Program-made: the position numbers and the translations under genes | Notes under the pieces: generated by a model | Seen by the model: the letters and a program-made list of their open reading frames with translations, nothing else | Told to the model about the DNA's origin: nothing | Database searches by the model: none | Part shown: piece by piece, positions 45,304 through 58,810 of the stretch | Numbering within the stretch: the stretch's first letter is position 1 | Layout: every line of letters begins with the position of its first letter | NCBI GenBank assembly: GCA_034440615.1 | Contig: JAOTOM010003141.1 | Coordinates: 31,001 to 95,000 of the forward strand | DNA: 64,000 bases | Source: Ashinkailepas kermadecensis | Lineage: Eukaryota; Arthropoda; Thecostraca; Neolepadidae | Direction: 5' to 3'

Positions 45304-45766
45304 TTAACATGCGCCCTGGAGGGCCTCTGAAAATTACGCGCACTGGAGGGGGGGGCGGATTCCGCAACCCCCCCTAAGATCTCCGCTCCTATTAAAGCTG
45401 GAGTAACGAAATTCGCAGGGTGGATGGGTACGGTAGTGAACTATATTGTGTGCAAAAGTCATGACCTTAGGTCAATATCTTCAAGGTCAAATTATGTCAC
45501 ATATGTCACAATTTTATTGTTTTGCGTGACTTGGCTTGTCATTGTCATGGATCGCTGTGATTATGTTTAAATGCTCCAAAATTGGCATTAAAAATGGGAA
45601 AATTTTCCACCGATTTCCATTATTTCTTGCTTTAAAAGACGTGCCAAACATTTCTAACCAGGTACGCAAAAATAGCGTATATCGACCGGTAAAATCTGGA
45701 GTTATGTACGAAAAACCGGAGGGGTGGGATGATTTCGCCCCCCCCCCCCTCCAGTGCGCATGTTAA
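45304..45766 (+). mobile_element. 463-bp TTAA-bounded MITE, fullest copy of the short family
   Basis: Ends are TTAACATGCGCCCTGGAGG and, inversely, TTAACATGCGCACTGGAGG, differing at one base. Each end is followed by a G-run that can pair with a nearby C-run. The interior includes ATGACCTTAGGTCA, an everted AGGTCA pair. The right half corresponds to the 126-bp element at 394-519 and the left half to the nested element at 35700-36052. Confidence 0.85.
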
Positions 45767-45856
45767 ATTCCCCAATGCAGACAGTTAAATGCAGACAATT
45801 CAGCTTAAAGACTAACCCGCCTTCAATCACGCTACAACTCTCGTCTCGTAAGATTA

Positions 45857-47199
<1,343 letters not shown>

Positions 47200-47470
47200 C
47201 GGTGTGCAACACCATTGGAACGTTGGTCGTTACGTAACATAATTGGAACATACGTTCGTCGGTACGGAACACCACTGGTACGTTGGTCTGTACGCAATAT
47301 CATTAGTACATACATTGGTCGGTACGCAACACCATTGGTACATGCGTTGGTTAGCACGTAGCACCATTGGTACATACGTTTGTTAGTATGTAACACCATT
47401 GGAACATACGCTGGTCGGTACGTAGCACCATTGGCACATACGTTGGTTAGCACGTAACACTATTGATACA
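47200..47470. repeat. 32-bp minisatellite, about 8 diverged units
   Basis: Unit like AACACCATTGGTACATACGT followed by TGGTCGGTACGT. Substitutions are common. Confidence 0.9.
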
Positions 47471-48706
47471 CCATTAAGAATGAGCATGTTGTCTGACCAT
47501 TTGTGTCGTTTGGCATGTTTGGCGTGACATGTGGCATTGTGCCTCACCAGTTTGTGTCATCTGTTTCAAACGCGTCCAGAGAGCTCCAATTGATTGTTCC
47601 AACGAGGACAAATGCTTGTAGTTTGTGGTCTTGGTTGCGATAATATATAAGAACGTGTTGATATCATTTTCTAAGCAGGCGTGTTCTTGTATATGGGAGC
47701 ATTGCACGTGATGCCGAACATGCATCCAGGAAATGTGGATATTTAAACGGGGAAAATTGCTGTGATCAAATTTTGTTAAATTTTTTCCATGACTATTTGC
47801 ATTATGCCTGTTTGCGTCTCATCTCATTTTTCACAGTGACCATTTGATCTGAATTGACTTCATATCTAAAGATCAAAATATGTCAAGAGTTGACATAATA
47901 TGTCAAGAGAAACAATTTCATCTAAAATAAACAAATGCATAGCAGCAAGTCTTTGGCATGCAGGTATGGACATTGTGTCTACATGTAGCATAGACACGTT
48001 TAAAATACATCGAATCCTACCACATTTAGAATTCAGGCATCGCTGGGCGCTAAATGACCAATGCAGTAGATGCGCCCTAAAGCCCCAATAACTAACTAAC
48101 TAATTCAGGCATCGCAAAGTTCAATGTTGCATGGATCGGCCAAAACTCACCGCCACTGCCACTGCGATGACCAAGCAACAGCTCAGACTGGTCATACTGC
48201 CGACCGTCACGGTACGTCACGAGACCTGCTTCGGTACGTCGCCAGCACGGCCGCGTTTGTCGTCAGCTGTTGCCGCCACCCCACTATATCAGCTGGCGCC
48301 GACCGCCGCAGGCTACTGGCGATTGCCTACTCTGGTACCGGGGTGGCCCTGCCAACTATGCTCCGCCCACTGCAGGCTAGGCCCCGCCCACGCCACAGGA
48401 GAGAGCCAGCCACCACTCGCAGACGATCACTCTGCTGGCATTCTCTAAATGTCATGCTGGAAGATCGCCTTTTCAGATGATAACAGCTGTTCTGAGTGGC
48501 CTTTAGCACAAGCGTACCAGTGTTTCTCACCACTGGTCAGGGGTGAAGATTTGCTCGATTTCCTCATTTGCGATTAGACCGGAAACCCCGCCATCAGCAT
48601 TGCCAAGCTCCGATACCTTCAAATCGTTACCTTTTTCCTCGTGACAATCGTCACGTCACATGTCACTGAATCACGTGACAGCTGCAACGTATAGTCGATT
48701 GTTGCC
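47471..48706. other. no gene seen
   Basis: Frames at 48124-48480 overlap in two phases and show no domain. Nothing else is recognised. Confidence 0.4.
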
Positions 48707-49040
48707 GCCCGGTAGCTCAGTTGGTTAGAGCGCTGGCCTGCTCAGGTCTCCCCTGTCCTGGCAACACAGGGTTCGAGTCGCTTCGTGCGCTCGCATTTAG
48801 CCCCCGGCTGGGAGGGTCAGTTGGCAGCTGGCCCGATAAGGCCGGGGACGAGCTACCGGGCGGCCGTGTCGGTGCAATGACGGCACGCTAAACTTTCGGT
48901 CAAAATTATGCCGTTGAACTGGAATTAATGGATCGGGTGGTGGGGCCAGGGTTCACGCAACAAGCTCTGCTTAGCAATAAGACCCTGGTTCATAAAGCCA
49001 TCCCAACAAGAAATCGGATATATATTTTTTTTTATTGTTA
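48707..49040 (+). mobile_element. tRNA-headed SINE-like element
   Basis: Starts GCCCGGTAGCTCAGTTGG, which includes a good A box (48713-48724), followed by a B box GGTTCGAGTCG (48770-48780), the two internal RNA polymerase III promoter parts. The anticodon arm does not fold as a tRNA and the tRNA-like part continues into a GC-rich body and the block TTCACGCAACAAGCTCTGCT, also found at 11520. Ends in a T/A-rich tract. Target duplications were not identified. Confidence 0.6.
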
Positions 49041-49489
49041 GCGATATTTAAGATTAATGGCGAGCGAAGTCGATTCGGTGTAGCCATCCTAAGGCTTACA
49101 ATCCGGAGCGCAATATTATGATAGACAACCTGTCACCGCTCATCCCATACATAGGCGGCGGAACAATTCTGGCCCAGGAATCGTGTCACATTTCATTTGA
49201 AGCTCCATCAATTATAATACTTAATACTTTAAAACAATAGTTCTGGTCTTACAGTAATAATGCATGTGTCTGCGTACATCAATCATCGAGACATGTTTTG
49301 TAGTCCCGACCACACGGAAAATGAAATCACCAGAGGTCAAAAGAGGTCAACATTTGAATTTCACCTAAATATCTGGAATGAGTGCGATGTTTCTGTGGTC
49401 GGACTCAAGATTCCTGGTCCTGATGTGATTTGCAGTGACCTCTTCCTTCTCTCGAATTTCTGGAAGCCCGGTTGGGTTACTTTTCGGTG
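49041..49489. other. no gene seen
   Basis: No recognised element between the SINE-like sequence and the degenerate repeat. Confidence 0.4.
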
Positions 49490-49930
49490 TCTCGGTGTGA
49501 TTTTTGGGACCCTGACTCAATTTTCGGCATCCGTTGCAATATTTTTTAACCCCAAAGCGAATTTGTCGAGGCCTGGAACGCTCTTTGGGGGCTTTGCGGA
49601 ATTGCTTGGGCCAAGAGGAATTCGTGTTGAAGAAATTGAGTCGCAGCTGGATTTTCGTTGTTCTGGTTCGTTGGTTTCTCTGAAGGCTCCCAGCGCGTTT
49701 TTTTCGGCTCCGATGCGCTGATATTTTTCGAGACCGCGGCGACGCGGCCTCCCAGACGCAACACAATGTTTGTAGCCAGAGGAGGATTTGTCAGGTCTAG
49801 CCCATTTTTGTTAATCTGCGGCGCGAATTTTCGGGACCTTCTCATAATTGTTCAGAGCCCGGTCGCTTTTTTTGGTCCCGGCGTCAATTTTCGGGGTCCC
49901 AGCTCGAATTTCGTTTTCCTGGTGCGACAC
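49490..49930 (-). repeat. degenerate tandem repeat, inverse relative of 15990-16880
   Basis: Phrases such as GTGATTTTTGGGACCC and AATTTTCGGGGTCCC recur at about 22-25-bp spacing. They are inverse complements of the GGGCCCCTGAAAATCACG-type unit at 15990-16880. Confidence 0.6.
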
Positions 49931-50663
49931 GGTACAAAATACGATAAATGATACTACCGCGATAAATGATACTACCGCGCTTGGCGCGACTTACCGCGAA
50001 ATAACAATGAAGGAAAGGAAATCTTTCTCAAAAGATTGTACTGATGTGAAGTACTGATTGTACTAATGTGTACTGATTGTACTTATTGTACTGATTGTGA
50101 AGGACACAATTATGTGGTTCTTTGCGTTCAAGGAGACGAGACCGACAAGTTCATCTCGCCCCATTTGGTGATGTTGCATTCAGACATATGTACGTGAATA
50201 TTGTCCTATGTTGACACCAATTCGGCTCCGAGCATTTCGGTTGATTTGTAAACATTACAGGTCCTGGTAATCAAATGTGGCCTGGGACGAGTCAAAGCGA
50301 GTGATGTTTCAAAATCTTCAAAGTGCCGGCCATTCAGAGTAGTTGCAGCATATAAGACCAACCGCAGAGCATGCTGTCCGTGCATGAAGAGAAACAACTT
50401 TATATGTGGACACTTGTAGTAGGGTTAAAGCTATTGATCTAGGGCCCGGTTAATTGTAGGCTTTTTACCGTATCGAGTGTCCAAAAATGAACTTGAAGGC
50501 AAGGTTTTATCCAGACAATTATAAAGAGCATGCAATATAATGCAATATCAATACTCATTCGGCGTTAAATTACGCCCCAGGTTAATGATATCAGGTCAGG
50601 TTAACTATCATGCATTTTCTACACCATCACATCTTATGCATACATTCTTGCCATTTCTCGCCA
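49931..50663. other. no gene seen; short repeats
   Basis: GATAAATGATACTACCGC is duplicated at 49942 and 49960. GTACTGATTGTACT phrases recur at 50038-50100. Confidence 0.5.
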
Positions 50664-51085
50664 AGTGAAATGTGCTGCAGCTCCGCCTAAATGTGCTGCA
50701 GCTCCGCCTAAATGTGCTGCAGCTCCACCTAAATGTGCTGCAGCTCCGCCTAAATGTGGCACCCGCCTAATGTGGGCCGTCTGTTTGTTGCGTCGCCTAA
50801 ATGTGCTGCGCTCCGCCTAAATGTGGAGTCCGCCTAAATGTGCTGCAGCCGCCTAATGTGCTGCAGTCCGTGTTGTGTTGGCCGCCAATGTGCGGGCCTA
50901 ATGTGTGGTCCGCCAGTTACCCGTATGTGGACTCCGCCTGTTGTGTTGGTCTCTAAATGTGCTGCAGCTCCGCCTAAATGTGCTGCAGCTCCGCCTAAAT
51001 GTGCTGCAACTCCGCCTAAATGTGCTGCAGCTCCGCCTAAGATGTGTTGCAGCTCCGTCTAAATGTGTTGCAGCTCCGCCAAAGT
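50664..51085 (+). repeat. 21-bp minisatellite, disrupted in the middle
   Basis: Unit TGTGCTGCAGCTCCGCCTAA. Regular units lie at 50664-50750 and 50955-51080; between them the repeats are shortened and irregular. The in-phase period gives frames reading CAAAPPK. Confidence 0.9.
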
Positions 51086-51486
51086 TGTGCGACATACCAT
51101 TTGATGGCCAACCAATGATCTGAGATGCACTGACCTCGTGGGTTGTGACAGCATTTGACCTAATTTAATTTTAATTTGAAGTACTTTCCAAGCGGTGTGC
51201 ATTGAGGCGAAGGTTGAGTACATCTATTCGTCATTTCCATGCATTGTCCCAGCGTGACCTAAGATCAGGTCATGAGGTCAAAAGCTGTACAATTTACAAA
51301 GATGCTTCGTATCCTATACATTTGTTGTAACACAAATTTGGTATGCTCCAAAATGATGTTCCGGGAATATTCAAGCTCCAACTTACTTGATCTGACCATG
51401 CAACGTGACTTAACCTGACCTTAGGATTTTCAGATGTCAATCAGTTGCAAACATTTTGCTTGAATAGTCTCGATGAATATACCAGA

Positions 51487-51487
<1 letters not shown>
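51086..51487. other. no gene; cluster of AGGTCA-type half-sites
   Basis: TGACCTAAGATCAGGTCATGAGGTCA lies at about 51256 (given as motif spacing: one TGACCT, then two AGGTCA). Further TGACCT sites lie at about 51149 and 51415. These may be remnants of an element related to the TTAA families. Confidence 0.4.

Positions 51488-51566
<79 letters not shown>
51488..51566. repeat. (AT)n microsatellite
   Basis: About 39 AT units. Confidence 0.97.
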
Positions 51567-51569
<3 letters not shown>

Positions 51570-51944
51570 TATTTACCAGGCCATTCCCCAAGACACAGAT
51601 ACAAGTACAGGTCATGTCACTGGGTATCCTATAATGACCTTTGATGACCTCAGCATGGCCGAAATTGAAGGTCTAAACTGTGATATCAGTTCCAGGCTGT
51701 TCCAGACTGATTTACCCATGATATGTTTCTGGTGTCTCTAACATGCTTAGTTTGGAAGTTCGTTTTCAAGCCTGATTCCGATCCGACCTGATGTACCACG
51801 TCTTAACCATTTTTGATTACGGTGAATACAAATACATTCTTCTATATGAATCTTGAACGACAATGTCGCAAAATCAAGGTGTGCCTCGTTAACCACTTTC
51901 AGATCATTAATTCCATGTCCGTATATTATCTAAAGACATCACAG
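51567..51944. other. no gene seen
   Basis: No recognised feature apart from two TGACCT hexamers near 51638-51645. Confidence 0.4.
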
Positions 51945-52800
51945 ATCAGTGCAACTATGAGCTACAAGGGCCCTTCTTGGTTGCACTCTGGACACTGAAC
52001 CATTTGCCCACCAAATCCGTCTATCAGCCCTCCCTTGAATACCGAAAAGCAAGCACTCTTTTCCTATAATGTGTGTCTATGCTGTTTTTAAAGATGTTCA
52101 GTGTGCTGCTACTGACAATGGTTTCTGGCAGCTGGTTCCAATGTTCTACTACCATGTTGGCGAAGTAAGACTATCATAACCTTGTCCTGCTGTGATTCAC
52201 TTTAATTTTGAATTGATTACCTCTAATTGCATCATTTCTGTTAAATTCAAACATTTCCCTGAAATATCCCTGTTCCTGAACATGAACAAATTTATAGACC
52301 TCGATGAGATCTCCTCTCAGCCTTCTATATGTAAGTGAAAACATATTCAATTTCTTCAATCTTTCCTCATATGCCAGGTTGCTTATACCATGAACAATGT
52401 TTTGCCCCCTTTTGTACTCTCTCTAAAAGCCAACAATCTTTTTTCATATCTAGGGGACCAAGCTTGGATACAGTATTCCAAATGTGGCCTAACATATGCA
52501 CAGTAAAGCTTCCTGATGACTTCCTCACCTTTGCATGATACATTCCTGTTCATTGCCCCAAACATGCTTAGTGCCTTCTTCCTGGCTTCTTTGGTCTGTT
52601 CTGATACCCCCGATTTTGTGTTCAAAATAACACCGGAGTCCTCTCCAGCTGAGTCACAGATAGTACTCGGCCACCCATTTAGTATGGAGCCTTCATATGT
52701 TGCCAACTACATGCATGATTTTGCACTTATCGAAATTAAATTTCATTTGCCTTTTTCGGACCACTTCACAAGCTCGTCTAAGTCTTTCTGCAGCTAGACC
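51945..52800 (-). mobile_element. 5'-truncated CR1 fragment
   Basis: Read on the minus strand it encodes fragments matching the copy at 60446-64000: GVILNTKSGVSEQTKEARKK, EVIRKLYCAYVRPHLEYC, and YRRLRGDLIEVYKFV. The 3' part (51945-52070) matches the 3' UTR of the fragment at 4334-4490. Frame breaks occur near 52380 and 52330. Confidence 0.8.
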
Positions 52801-52984
52801 TGCTCATTGGTGATTGTGTTCCTTCAGCCGGCTCCAAAGCGAAGCAACTTGTGCCGCACTCATCACCGAGTATTGTTCAGCTGTCTTTTTTGTAGCGTTC
52901 GAATCATTATCCATCGCTGGAGCGACTCCAGCGACTCCGCTGGAGCGACTCCAGCTTCTGTGACATCTGTGTTCAGGTCACTAA

Positions 52985-53285
52985 GACGGCTGTGGCCGTT
53001 TGGGCAGCCGTCGCCGCTGGGACGGTCGTCGCCGCTGGGACGGTCGTCGCCGCTGGGACGGTCGTCACCACTGGGGCGGCCGTCGCCGCTGGGACGGTCG
53101 TCACCACTGGGGCAGGCGTCGCCGCTGGGACGGTCGTCACCACTGGGGCGGTCGTCACCACTGGGGCGGCCGTCGCCGCTGGGACGGTCGTCACCACTGG
53201 GGCAGCCGTCGCCGCTGGGACGGTCGTCACCACTGGGGCGGCCGTCGCCACTGGGGCGGCCGTCGCCGCTGGGGCGGCTGCCATC
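52985..53285. repeat. 18-bp GC-rich minisatellite, about 16 units
   Basis: Units alternate CGGTCGTCGCCGCTGGGA and CGGTCGTCACCACTGGGG. The period is a multiple of three and all frames are open (SPLGRS, GTVVAA, WDGRRR and antisense). Flanked by a GCTGGAGCGACTCCAGCGACT-like repeat at about 52916-52952. Confidence 0.95.
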
Positions 53286-54150
53286 GGCGTTGGGGAGGTC
53301 GCTGAGTAACGGTGTTTCTTTGTCATCAAGGAACAGCATGTGACGGCATTTATTACGGTCGCAACATGTCATGACCCATTTTCGGGATGAGTATGCATCA
53401 TACTGAGCGCGTTCAGATGAACTGTACCTATTTGTTCATCCTCATTAAGGGTTTCCACACCTGGAAGCAGACCTCTCTGGCACTCTAGCTCTCTTCACTC
53501 TCATAGTCATCTCTGCCTATTAGGGGACCTTCCCAGTCACTGGCACCATGCATGGCTCTCGAGGACATCTCAGCTCTGAGGCTGGTCCTCAGTGTTCCTC
53601 GCGTACATCGCCAATTCTGAGAGACAATCGTAGCTCTCAAGAGGCCCGCATCCCTTGCCCATCCAAATGCTCAGGGTCATCCCAGTCCAATCCAATCTAG
53701 CTCCCAGGTGTTCAATTCATCCGTCAGGAGCTCTCTCCAACTTCCAGTTGACCGATTGCGATCGATTTTGAACAATTTTCCGCAAGCGAAAAAGTGTGCG
53801 TCTCAGATTCACCTAAGCACGGCTTGGTAGCACGGCTTGCTTCCTGCCAACAGTAGATTTTCCCCAGCTAGCAATACGCCATGGACTAGAGATGCAATAA
53901 TTCATGAAGATCCCAGCCCAGTCCCAGCCCAGCCAAGCCATGAAGCGAAAGAGTGCACGACCTGGCCTCTGCCCACGCATACCTCAACCGAAACAAAAGC
54001 GCTGTCAGTCCCAGTCAGTCTCAGCCAGTTAAATCCAGTCCCAGCCAGTCACAGCCAATCACAGCCGGTCCCAACTAGTCAAAGCCAATCACAGCCAGTC
54101 CTAGCCAGTCACAGCCAATCACAGCCAGTCCCAGCCAGTCACAGTGCTGA
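53286..54150. other. no gene; CAGTCCCAGC repeat at 53985-54150
   Basis: The right part is a degenerate repeat of about 10-20 bp (CCAGTCACAGCCAATCACAG). The left part holds no recognised feature. Confidence 0.6.
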
Positions 54151-55231
54151 CGCCATACGTTCAGCTCTTGCAATTCTACCATGGACGCAATAACAATAAT
54201 TATACTTTGGCCGAACCACGACACAAAACGTCTCATCCAATGGATGTGTCTCCCATACCCGTAGACAATAGCGTATATCCATTCCAGCGGTGTTGGACGT
54301 GAGCGTTGAATTTGTAGTGAGTGGCTGTGATTTCAAAACATGCGCTTTACAATTTGCTACATGTGACTAACCCATACTCCAAGGAAACCACCCCACCAGC
54401 AGATTCTGTACGTGACTTTATCGCTTAGAGAACGCCACAATCACGGCTGACCGGCAGCAGAGTTTGCACGGCGGCGACGCCTCTGCCACCGAGTGCGCGG
54501 CCCACGTCCCGGACGGCCCACGTCCCGGACGCTGTTGGCCGCGTCCGACCACCGGGTCATGCAGCACCGCCCATGCAAGTGGGCTATTGCCACTGCGGGG
54601 TGAGAGCGCGACGTCCTGCAGCTCAGTCGTTCTGCAAATGTTTTGCATTGCAAATTTGCTGACATTTGTGTGCTACTTGATAAGAGTCTGCAACGTCCGG
54701 CCTGGCTATGCGCGACCGGTCTGTTTGGTATTCAGGACTAATGGCGCAGGCTGTTGCCTGTTGAATATGCCAACAGTGATAGCCCGGAAGTGGGTCATCG
54801 AAGCAGGTACCGGTAGGTTTCTCTTGGCGTGAGGTGCGAGCTGTAAGCTATTACCTCTGATTGTTAGCGCTCGACTGTAGATAAGGGAATCCTTTTCAAT
54901 TGCACTAGGTCAGACGGGAGTACATTTGGAAAGTGTGCTGCTGGTCTGCCGTCAAGGGTCGACTGGGAGCGGCATAATCCGGCCGCTCAAGTCGCATGTG
55001 GCTCTGTATGCAGCCTTTGGAGGTGATGGCGATGTCACCACAACCTCCCTAGCTCGACTTTCACACAGAGTGAGCTCGTGGTCTTGACTGCTAATGATGA
55101 CGGTGGTGGTAGCGGGGGGGGCATTCTGCCGCTCTCAGACGTCTCCCTGAATCAAGCATCTTTCTTGAGGGTGAGGAACACGAATAGGGACCATTGGCGT
55201 CGCCTGTCCACCACCCTCGAGAGAGAGCGGC

Positions 55232-55233
<2 letters not shown>
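54151..55233. other. no gene seen
   Basis: Frames on both strands near 54418-54832 lack domains or splice support. Confidence 0.4.

Positions 55234-55299
<66 letters not shown>
55234..55299. repeat. (AT)n microsatellite
   Basis: About 33 AT units. Confidence 0.97.
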
Positions 55300-55302
<3 letters not shown>

Positions 55303-56055
55303 GATTGGCTCCACCTGTCCGTCACTCTCGAGGAGATCATTTGTGCCTCCGGTTCTCCACCCCAGAGAAGAACCATTTGAGAATCAGGAACAAGCGGAGG
55401 TGGATATGCTCGGTGGATCTGGAGGGGTCGGGTGGGGGTGGGGGAGGCAGACACGCCCTGAGATGGGAATCGGCCGCTCCAGGAGGGCCATGGCTGTCCA
55501 GCAGACTGCTGAAGTTCGATCTGTCTATTCTAAGCAATTGCAACTGGGATTGCAATCGCTAACACGCAGATTGTATGTCCGTACTGAGTAATTCTAAACA
55601 CCAGAGTAGTTTTCCAGTTTTCTGAGAACGTCGGGTGGTGTTCTTGCATGGCCTCGTGGTTTCTAAGTAGCGTTATTCCACACATCATATCGGCACTGGT
55701 ATTAAGTGTATACAAGCTACGCAGTACACAGTCTCCGGTTCTCACACCCAGTGACTAAAGCACCGCCCGTTAGTATTGCCACTTCAGCCATGGTTGGAGT
55801 GATGACACCAAAATGCAGCAAAACAGAACAACAGATACAACTTAGAAAGCTTGATGGAAATGCAAAAGTGCCTTTTAGTTAATCGGGCTTTCGGGCGCTT
55901 CCACTGATCTGGTCATATTGCGCAAAAGTGATTGCAATCTGGAGTCACTCCTTTCATTTGACCTTCCAACTTACCCATGCACCCCCCGAACGGCTCAAGT
56001 GTCATTCCAACCGCGATATCATAAAAGTCGGTCAGGAGCAACGCATTCGCTCAAT
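55300..56055. other. no gene seen
   Basis: Nothing recognised; short frames in several phases at 55301-55591. Confidence 0.4.
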
Positions 56056-56059
56056 CGCC

Positions 56060-56116
56060 ATGCGTTAACGTTAGCGTTACGATAGCGTTAACGTTATGTT
56101 AACGTTAACGTTAGCT
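56060..56116. repeat. TTAACG-type short repeat, self-complementary
   Basis: GCGTTAACGTTA phrases repeated about six times; the unit GTTAAC is palindromic so the array can fold on itself. Confidence 0.8.
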
Positions 56117-56126
56117 CGGGTTGGTC

Positions 56127-56255
56127 GGTTGGTTATTGGTTTTACGACATATCGACCGTTGAGTCATGTAGCGTCACCAATCACTCACGCCGATTGGCCG
56201 CGGGCGAAGAGTAGCGACAGGCGAGTCTCGAACCCACAATCTTTCGATTGTGCCA
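56127..56255 (-). mobile_element. 5'-truncated copy of the 5131-5292 SINE
   Basis: Shares GGTTATTGGTTTTACGAC, ACCGTTGAGTCAT, CACGCCGATTGG, GGGCGAAGAGTAGCGACAGG and CAATCTTTCGATTG with the first copy, but lacks the tRNA head upstream of the B box. Confidence 0.8.
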
Positions 56256-56794
56256 CAATAACGACACATAAAATTGTTATCCGAATCTCAGAAAAGCCAG
56301 ACAGCTCATGCCAATGACCTAAGAGTAAAGTTTTCGAGCGAAGGAAATCGAAGAGCGGATGCAGCAAACTATGGCCGACTTCTTGAAAGAAGAATAAATA
56401 CTCCTTGATGACGTGAAATCTTCCTTTACTTGACCATCCACCTTGATGATTCTGAACTGGAGAGATGTCTTCCAACTTTAAAATCGATTCCCATCCCTGA
56501 GCCTATGACACTAAATAATGGGCATTGACCGGAGCTGGGGGATCACCTGTGCTCCCTGTCGAACATCCACCATAACTTTAACACTCGTGATAACATCTCC
56601 ACGACATCTTCAGTAGCTGGAGAGTTCCACGACATATCGATCAGCGCTTTTCACGCTCATCTTTCGGATTTTAACGAGGATTGGTTGGAGTGCTACAGGG
56701 GTACAGAGGTACAGGGTAATCAGGTGCTACGAATTAGCGTCCTGCAGCCGTCCGCTCCCTCTCCCCTGCCACCGTTGGCTACGCAGCCGATATT
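56256..56794. other. no gene seen
   Basis: No recognised feature. Confidence 0.4.
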
Positions 56795-57050
56795 GTATGT
56801 ATCTGCCGCTGCCGCTGCCGCTGCCACTGCCGCTGCCGCTGCCGCTGCCGCTGCCGCTGCCGCTGCCGCTGCCGCTGCCGCTGCCGCTGCCGCTGCCGCT
56901 GCCGCTGCCGCTGCCGCTGCCGCTGCCGCTGCCGCTGCCGCTGCCGCTGCCGCTGCCGCTGCCGCTGCCGCTACCGCTGCCGCTGCCGCTGCCGCTGCCG
57001 CTGCCGCTGCCGCTGCCGCTGCCGCTGCCGCTGCCGCTGACGCTAGCGTT
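56795..57050. repeat. (GCCGCT)n hexanucleotide array, about 41 units
   Basis: Almost pure GCCGCT with a few changes (CCACTG near 56824, CTACCG near 56971). All frames are open, giving poly-Ala, Leu-Pro and Gly-Ser; not evidence of a gene. Right flank shows diverged units to about 57125. Confidence 0.97.
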
Positions 57051-58235
57051 GCCATTGTCGCTGCCGTTATCACAATTGGCAACGCCGCCGATATCGCTTG
57101 TATCTGCCGCTGCTGCCGCTCTCGCCCCGCCGCTGCTAACCCTGGCACGTCGCTCGAGCATAATTATTCCAATGCATGATGCAAGCTGTTGTAGTTCAGC
57201 AAGTACATGAAGCGTACAGCTCTATACTTGGCTTGCCACGAGACGCAGTTCAGACAAAGGAGCGAGTGCTGCTTTCCCCAGGGCACTCCTAGCACGGCTT
57301 TTCCCAGGCTCTCTTCCATGAACGCTTAAATCTGAAATGATACTATGCTTCTATATCAAATGTGCATTACTCGATTCTAGAAAACATTCTTGCCTTACGT
57401 GTATCCTTCATGCATCTGATAATCAGACATGCAATAAGTTCACGCTTACATTGATCACTATAGCTGCCAAATGTGACAAACCGGTCATTGATCATCAGTG
57501 CGAACTTGACGTGCATCAGAGCGGCTGCAAAGGCCGTGTGTGGCATCCAAGTAATAAGCACGATTCTTGTCTCGTCCTCGAGTCTAAATCGCATCGGGTC
57601 TATGCATGCTAAGCATACCCAGTCATCATATGTTTTTTTGGTGATTCGCACCTGGCGTCTGAGTTTCCCAAGCTGCTTGCTGACATATTGAGGTGGACCT
57701 ATAGGTGAAAAATGTATGAAACCATATTTAGTACCGTTGAGGGTAATCGCCCTAGATAACCGGAATTGCAGTTTTCACTCGGTTCTGCCACGTCCTGTGA
57801 GGCAACAAAAAGAAAGATAATGCGATTGAATTTTTTTTCAGGCGGTCGAGTCCGTCCATTGCTATCGGAATCTATATATTTCAAGGATATCTTAAGTTTT
57901 ATCTTACCCTTGACCGTTCCTCCAACACCATCGTCTGTACTCTTTTCGTGGGACGTGAAAAAAGCAGCTTGCACGGAATCCATAGTCATCACAGTGATGG
58001 GAAGCATCCACAACATAATTAAACTTCACTCTGTCGCATCAAATCTCGGGTTGGGTACTTACAAACCCCGTCTGGCTTCAAGCTGAGCATTGTACGAAAA
58101 CGAGAGGGGTACCATCGGAAAGCCTCGACGAATAGGGTCAGAAAATGGTCTGACTTATGTTTTTGGATAAGTTTGAAATCAAAACGTCGAATTTTGGGGA
58201 ACATTTGAGTTTTCAAAGATTTATGAAACACATAT
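57051..58235. other. no confirmed gene
   Basis: Frames on both strands at 57337-57691 and 57699-58086 overlap each other in full and show no motif I recognise. Confidence 0.4.
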
Positions 58236-58790
58236 TGAGGAAATATAGGTAGTGCAAGGAAACTTTGACGCTATTTAGGCCTTGCAAACTCAAAATAAAT
58301 ATTTAAACAGCAGTGTCTAAATAGGCTTAGCCCACATTGCCCACTTTATCGTTACCTAACCACAGGGGGTTTAGCCCACATTGCACACTTGACCGTTACC
58401 TAACCACAGGCGGTTTAGCCCACATTGCACACTTTATCGTTACCTAACCACAAGGGGCTTAGCCCACATTGCACACTTTATCGTTACCTAACCACAGGGG
58501 GCTTAGCCCAGATTGCACACTTTATCGTTACCTAACCACAGGGGGCTTAGCCCACATTGCACACTTTATCGTTACCTAACCACAGGGGGCTTAGCCCACA
58601 TTGCACACTTTATCGTTACCTAACCATTGGGCACATGGCGGATGTCAACCAAATTGGATAAGGAACTTATCGTGGTGCAAGCAAGACATAACTTATGTCA
58701 GAAGAGTATGTATAGCATAAGAATGGAAAAAATTGTACCACAATAAGCCAAAATTCGTCGTGATCTTAGCCCACTGACCTTACCTAAAAC
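58236..58790 (+). repeat. dispersed repeat with internal 44-bp tandem expansion
   Basis: The flanks match 30280-30560 (CAGCAGTGTCTAA before, CAAATTGGATA after). Between them a 44-bp unit containing TTATCGTTACCTAACCACAG and TTAGCCCACATTGCACAC is repeated about seven times (58325-58625; for example 58431 and 58475). Confidence 0.8.
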
Positions 58791-58810
58791 AAGAATTCGA
58801 GATTTACACT

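Noticed and set aside
48707..48780. Functional tRNA gene
   Set aside because: A and B boxes are good but no anticodon arm forms and the acceptor stem closes only through a long extra body.
52807..53372. Open frames of 101-178 codons on both strands
   Set aside because: Produced by an 18-bp GC-rich minisatellite; five overlapping frames cannot all be genes and none has a domain.
56685..57210. Poly-Ala, Leu-Pro and Gly-Ser proteins
   Set aside because: Translation of a GCCGCT array in every frame.
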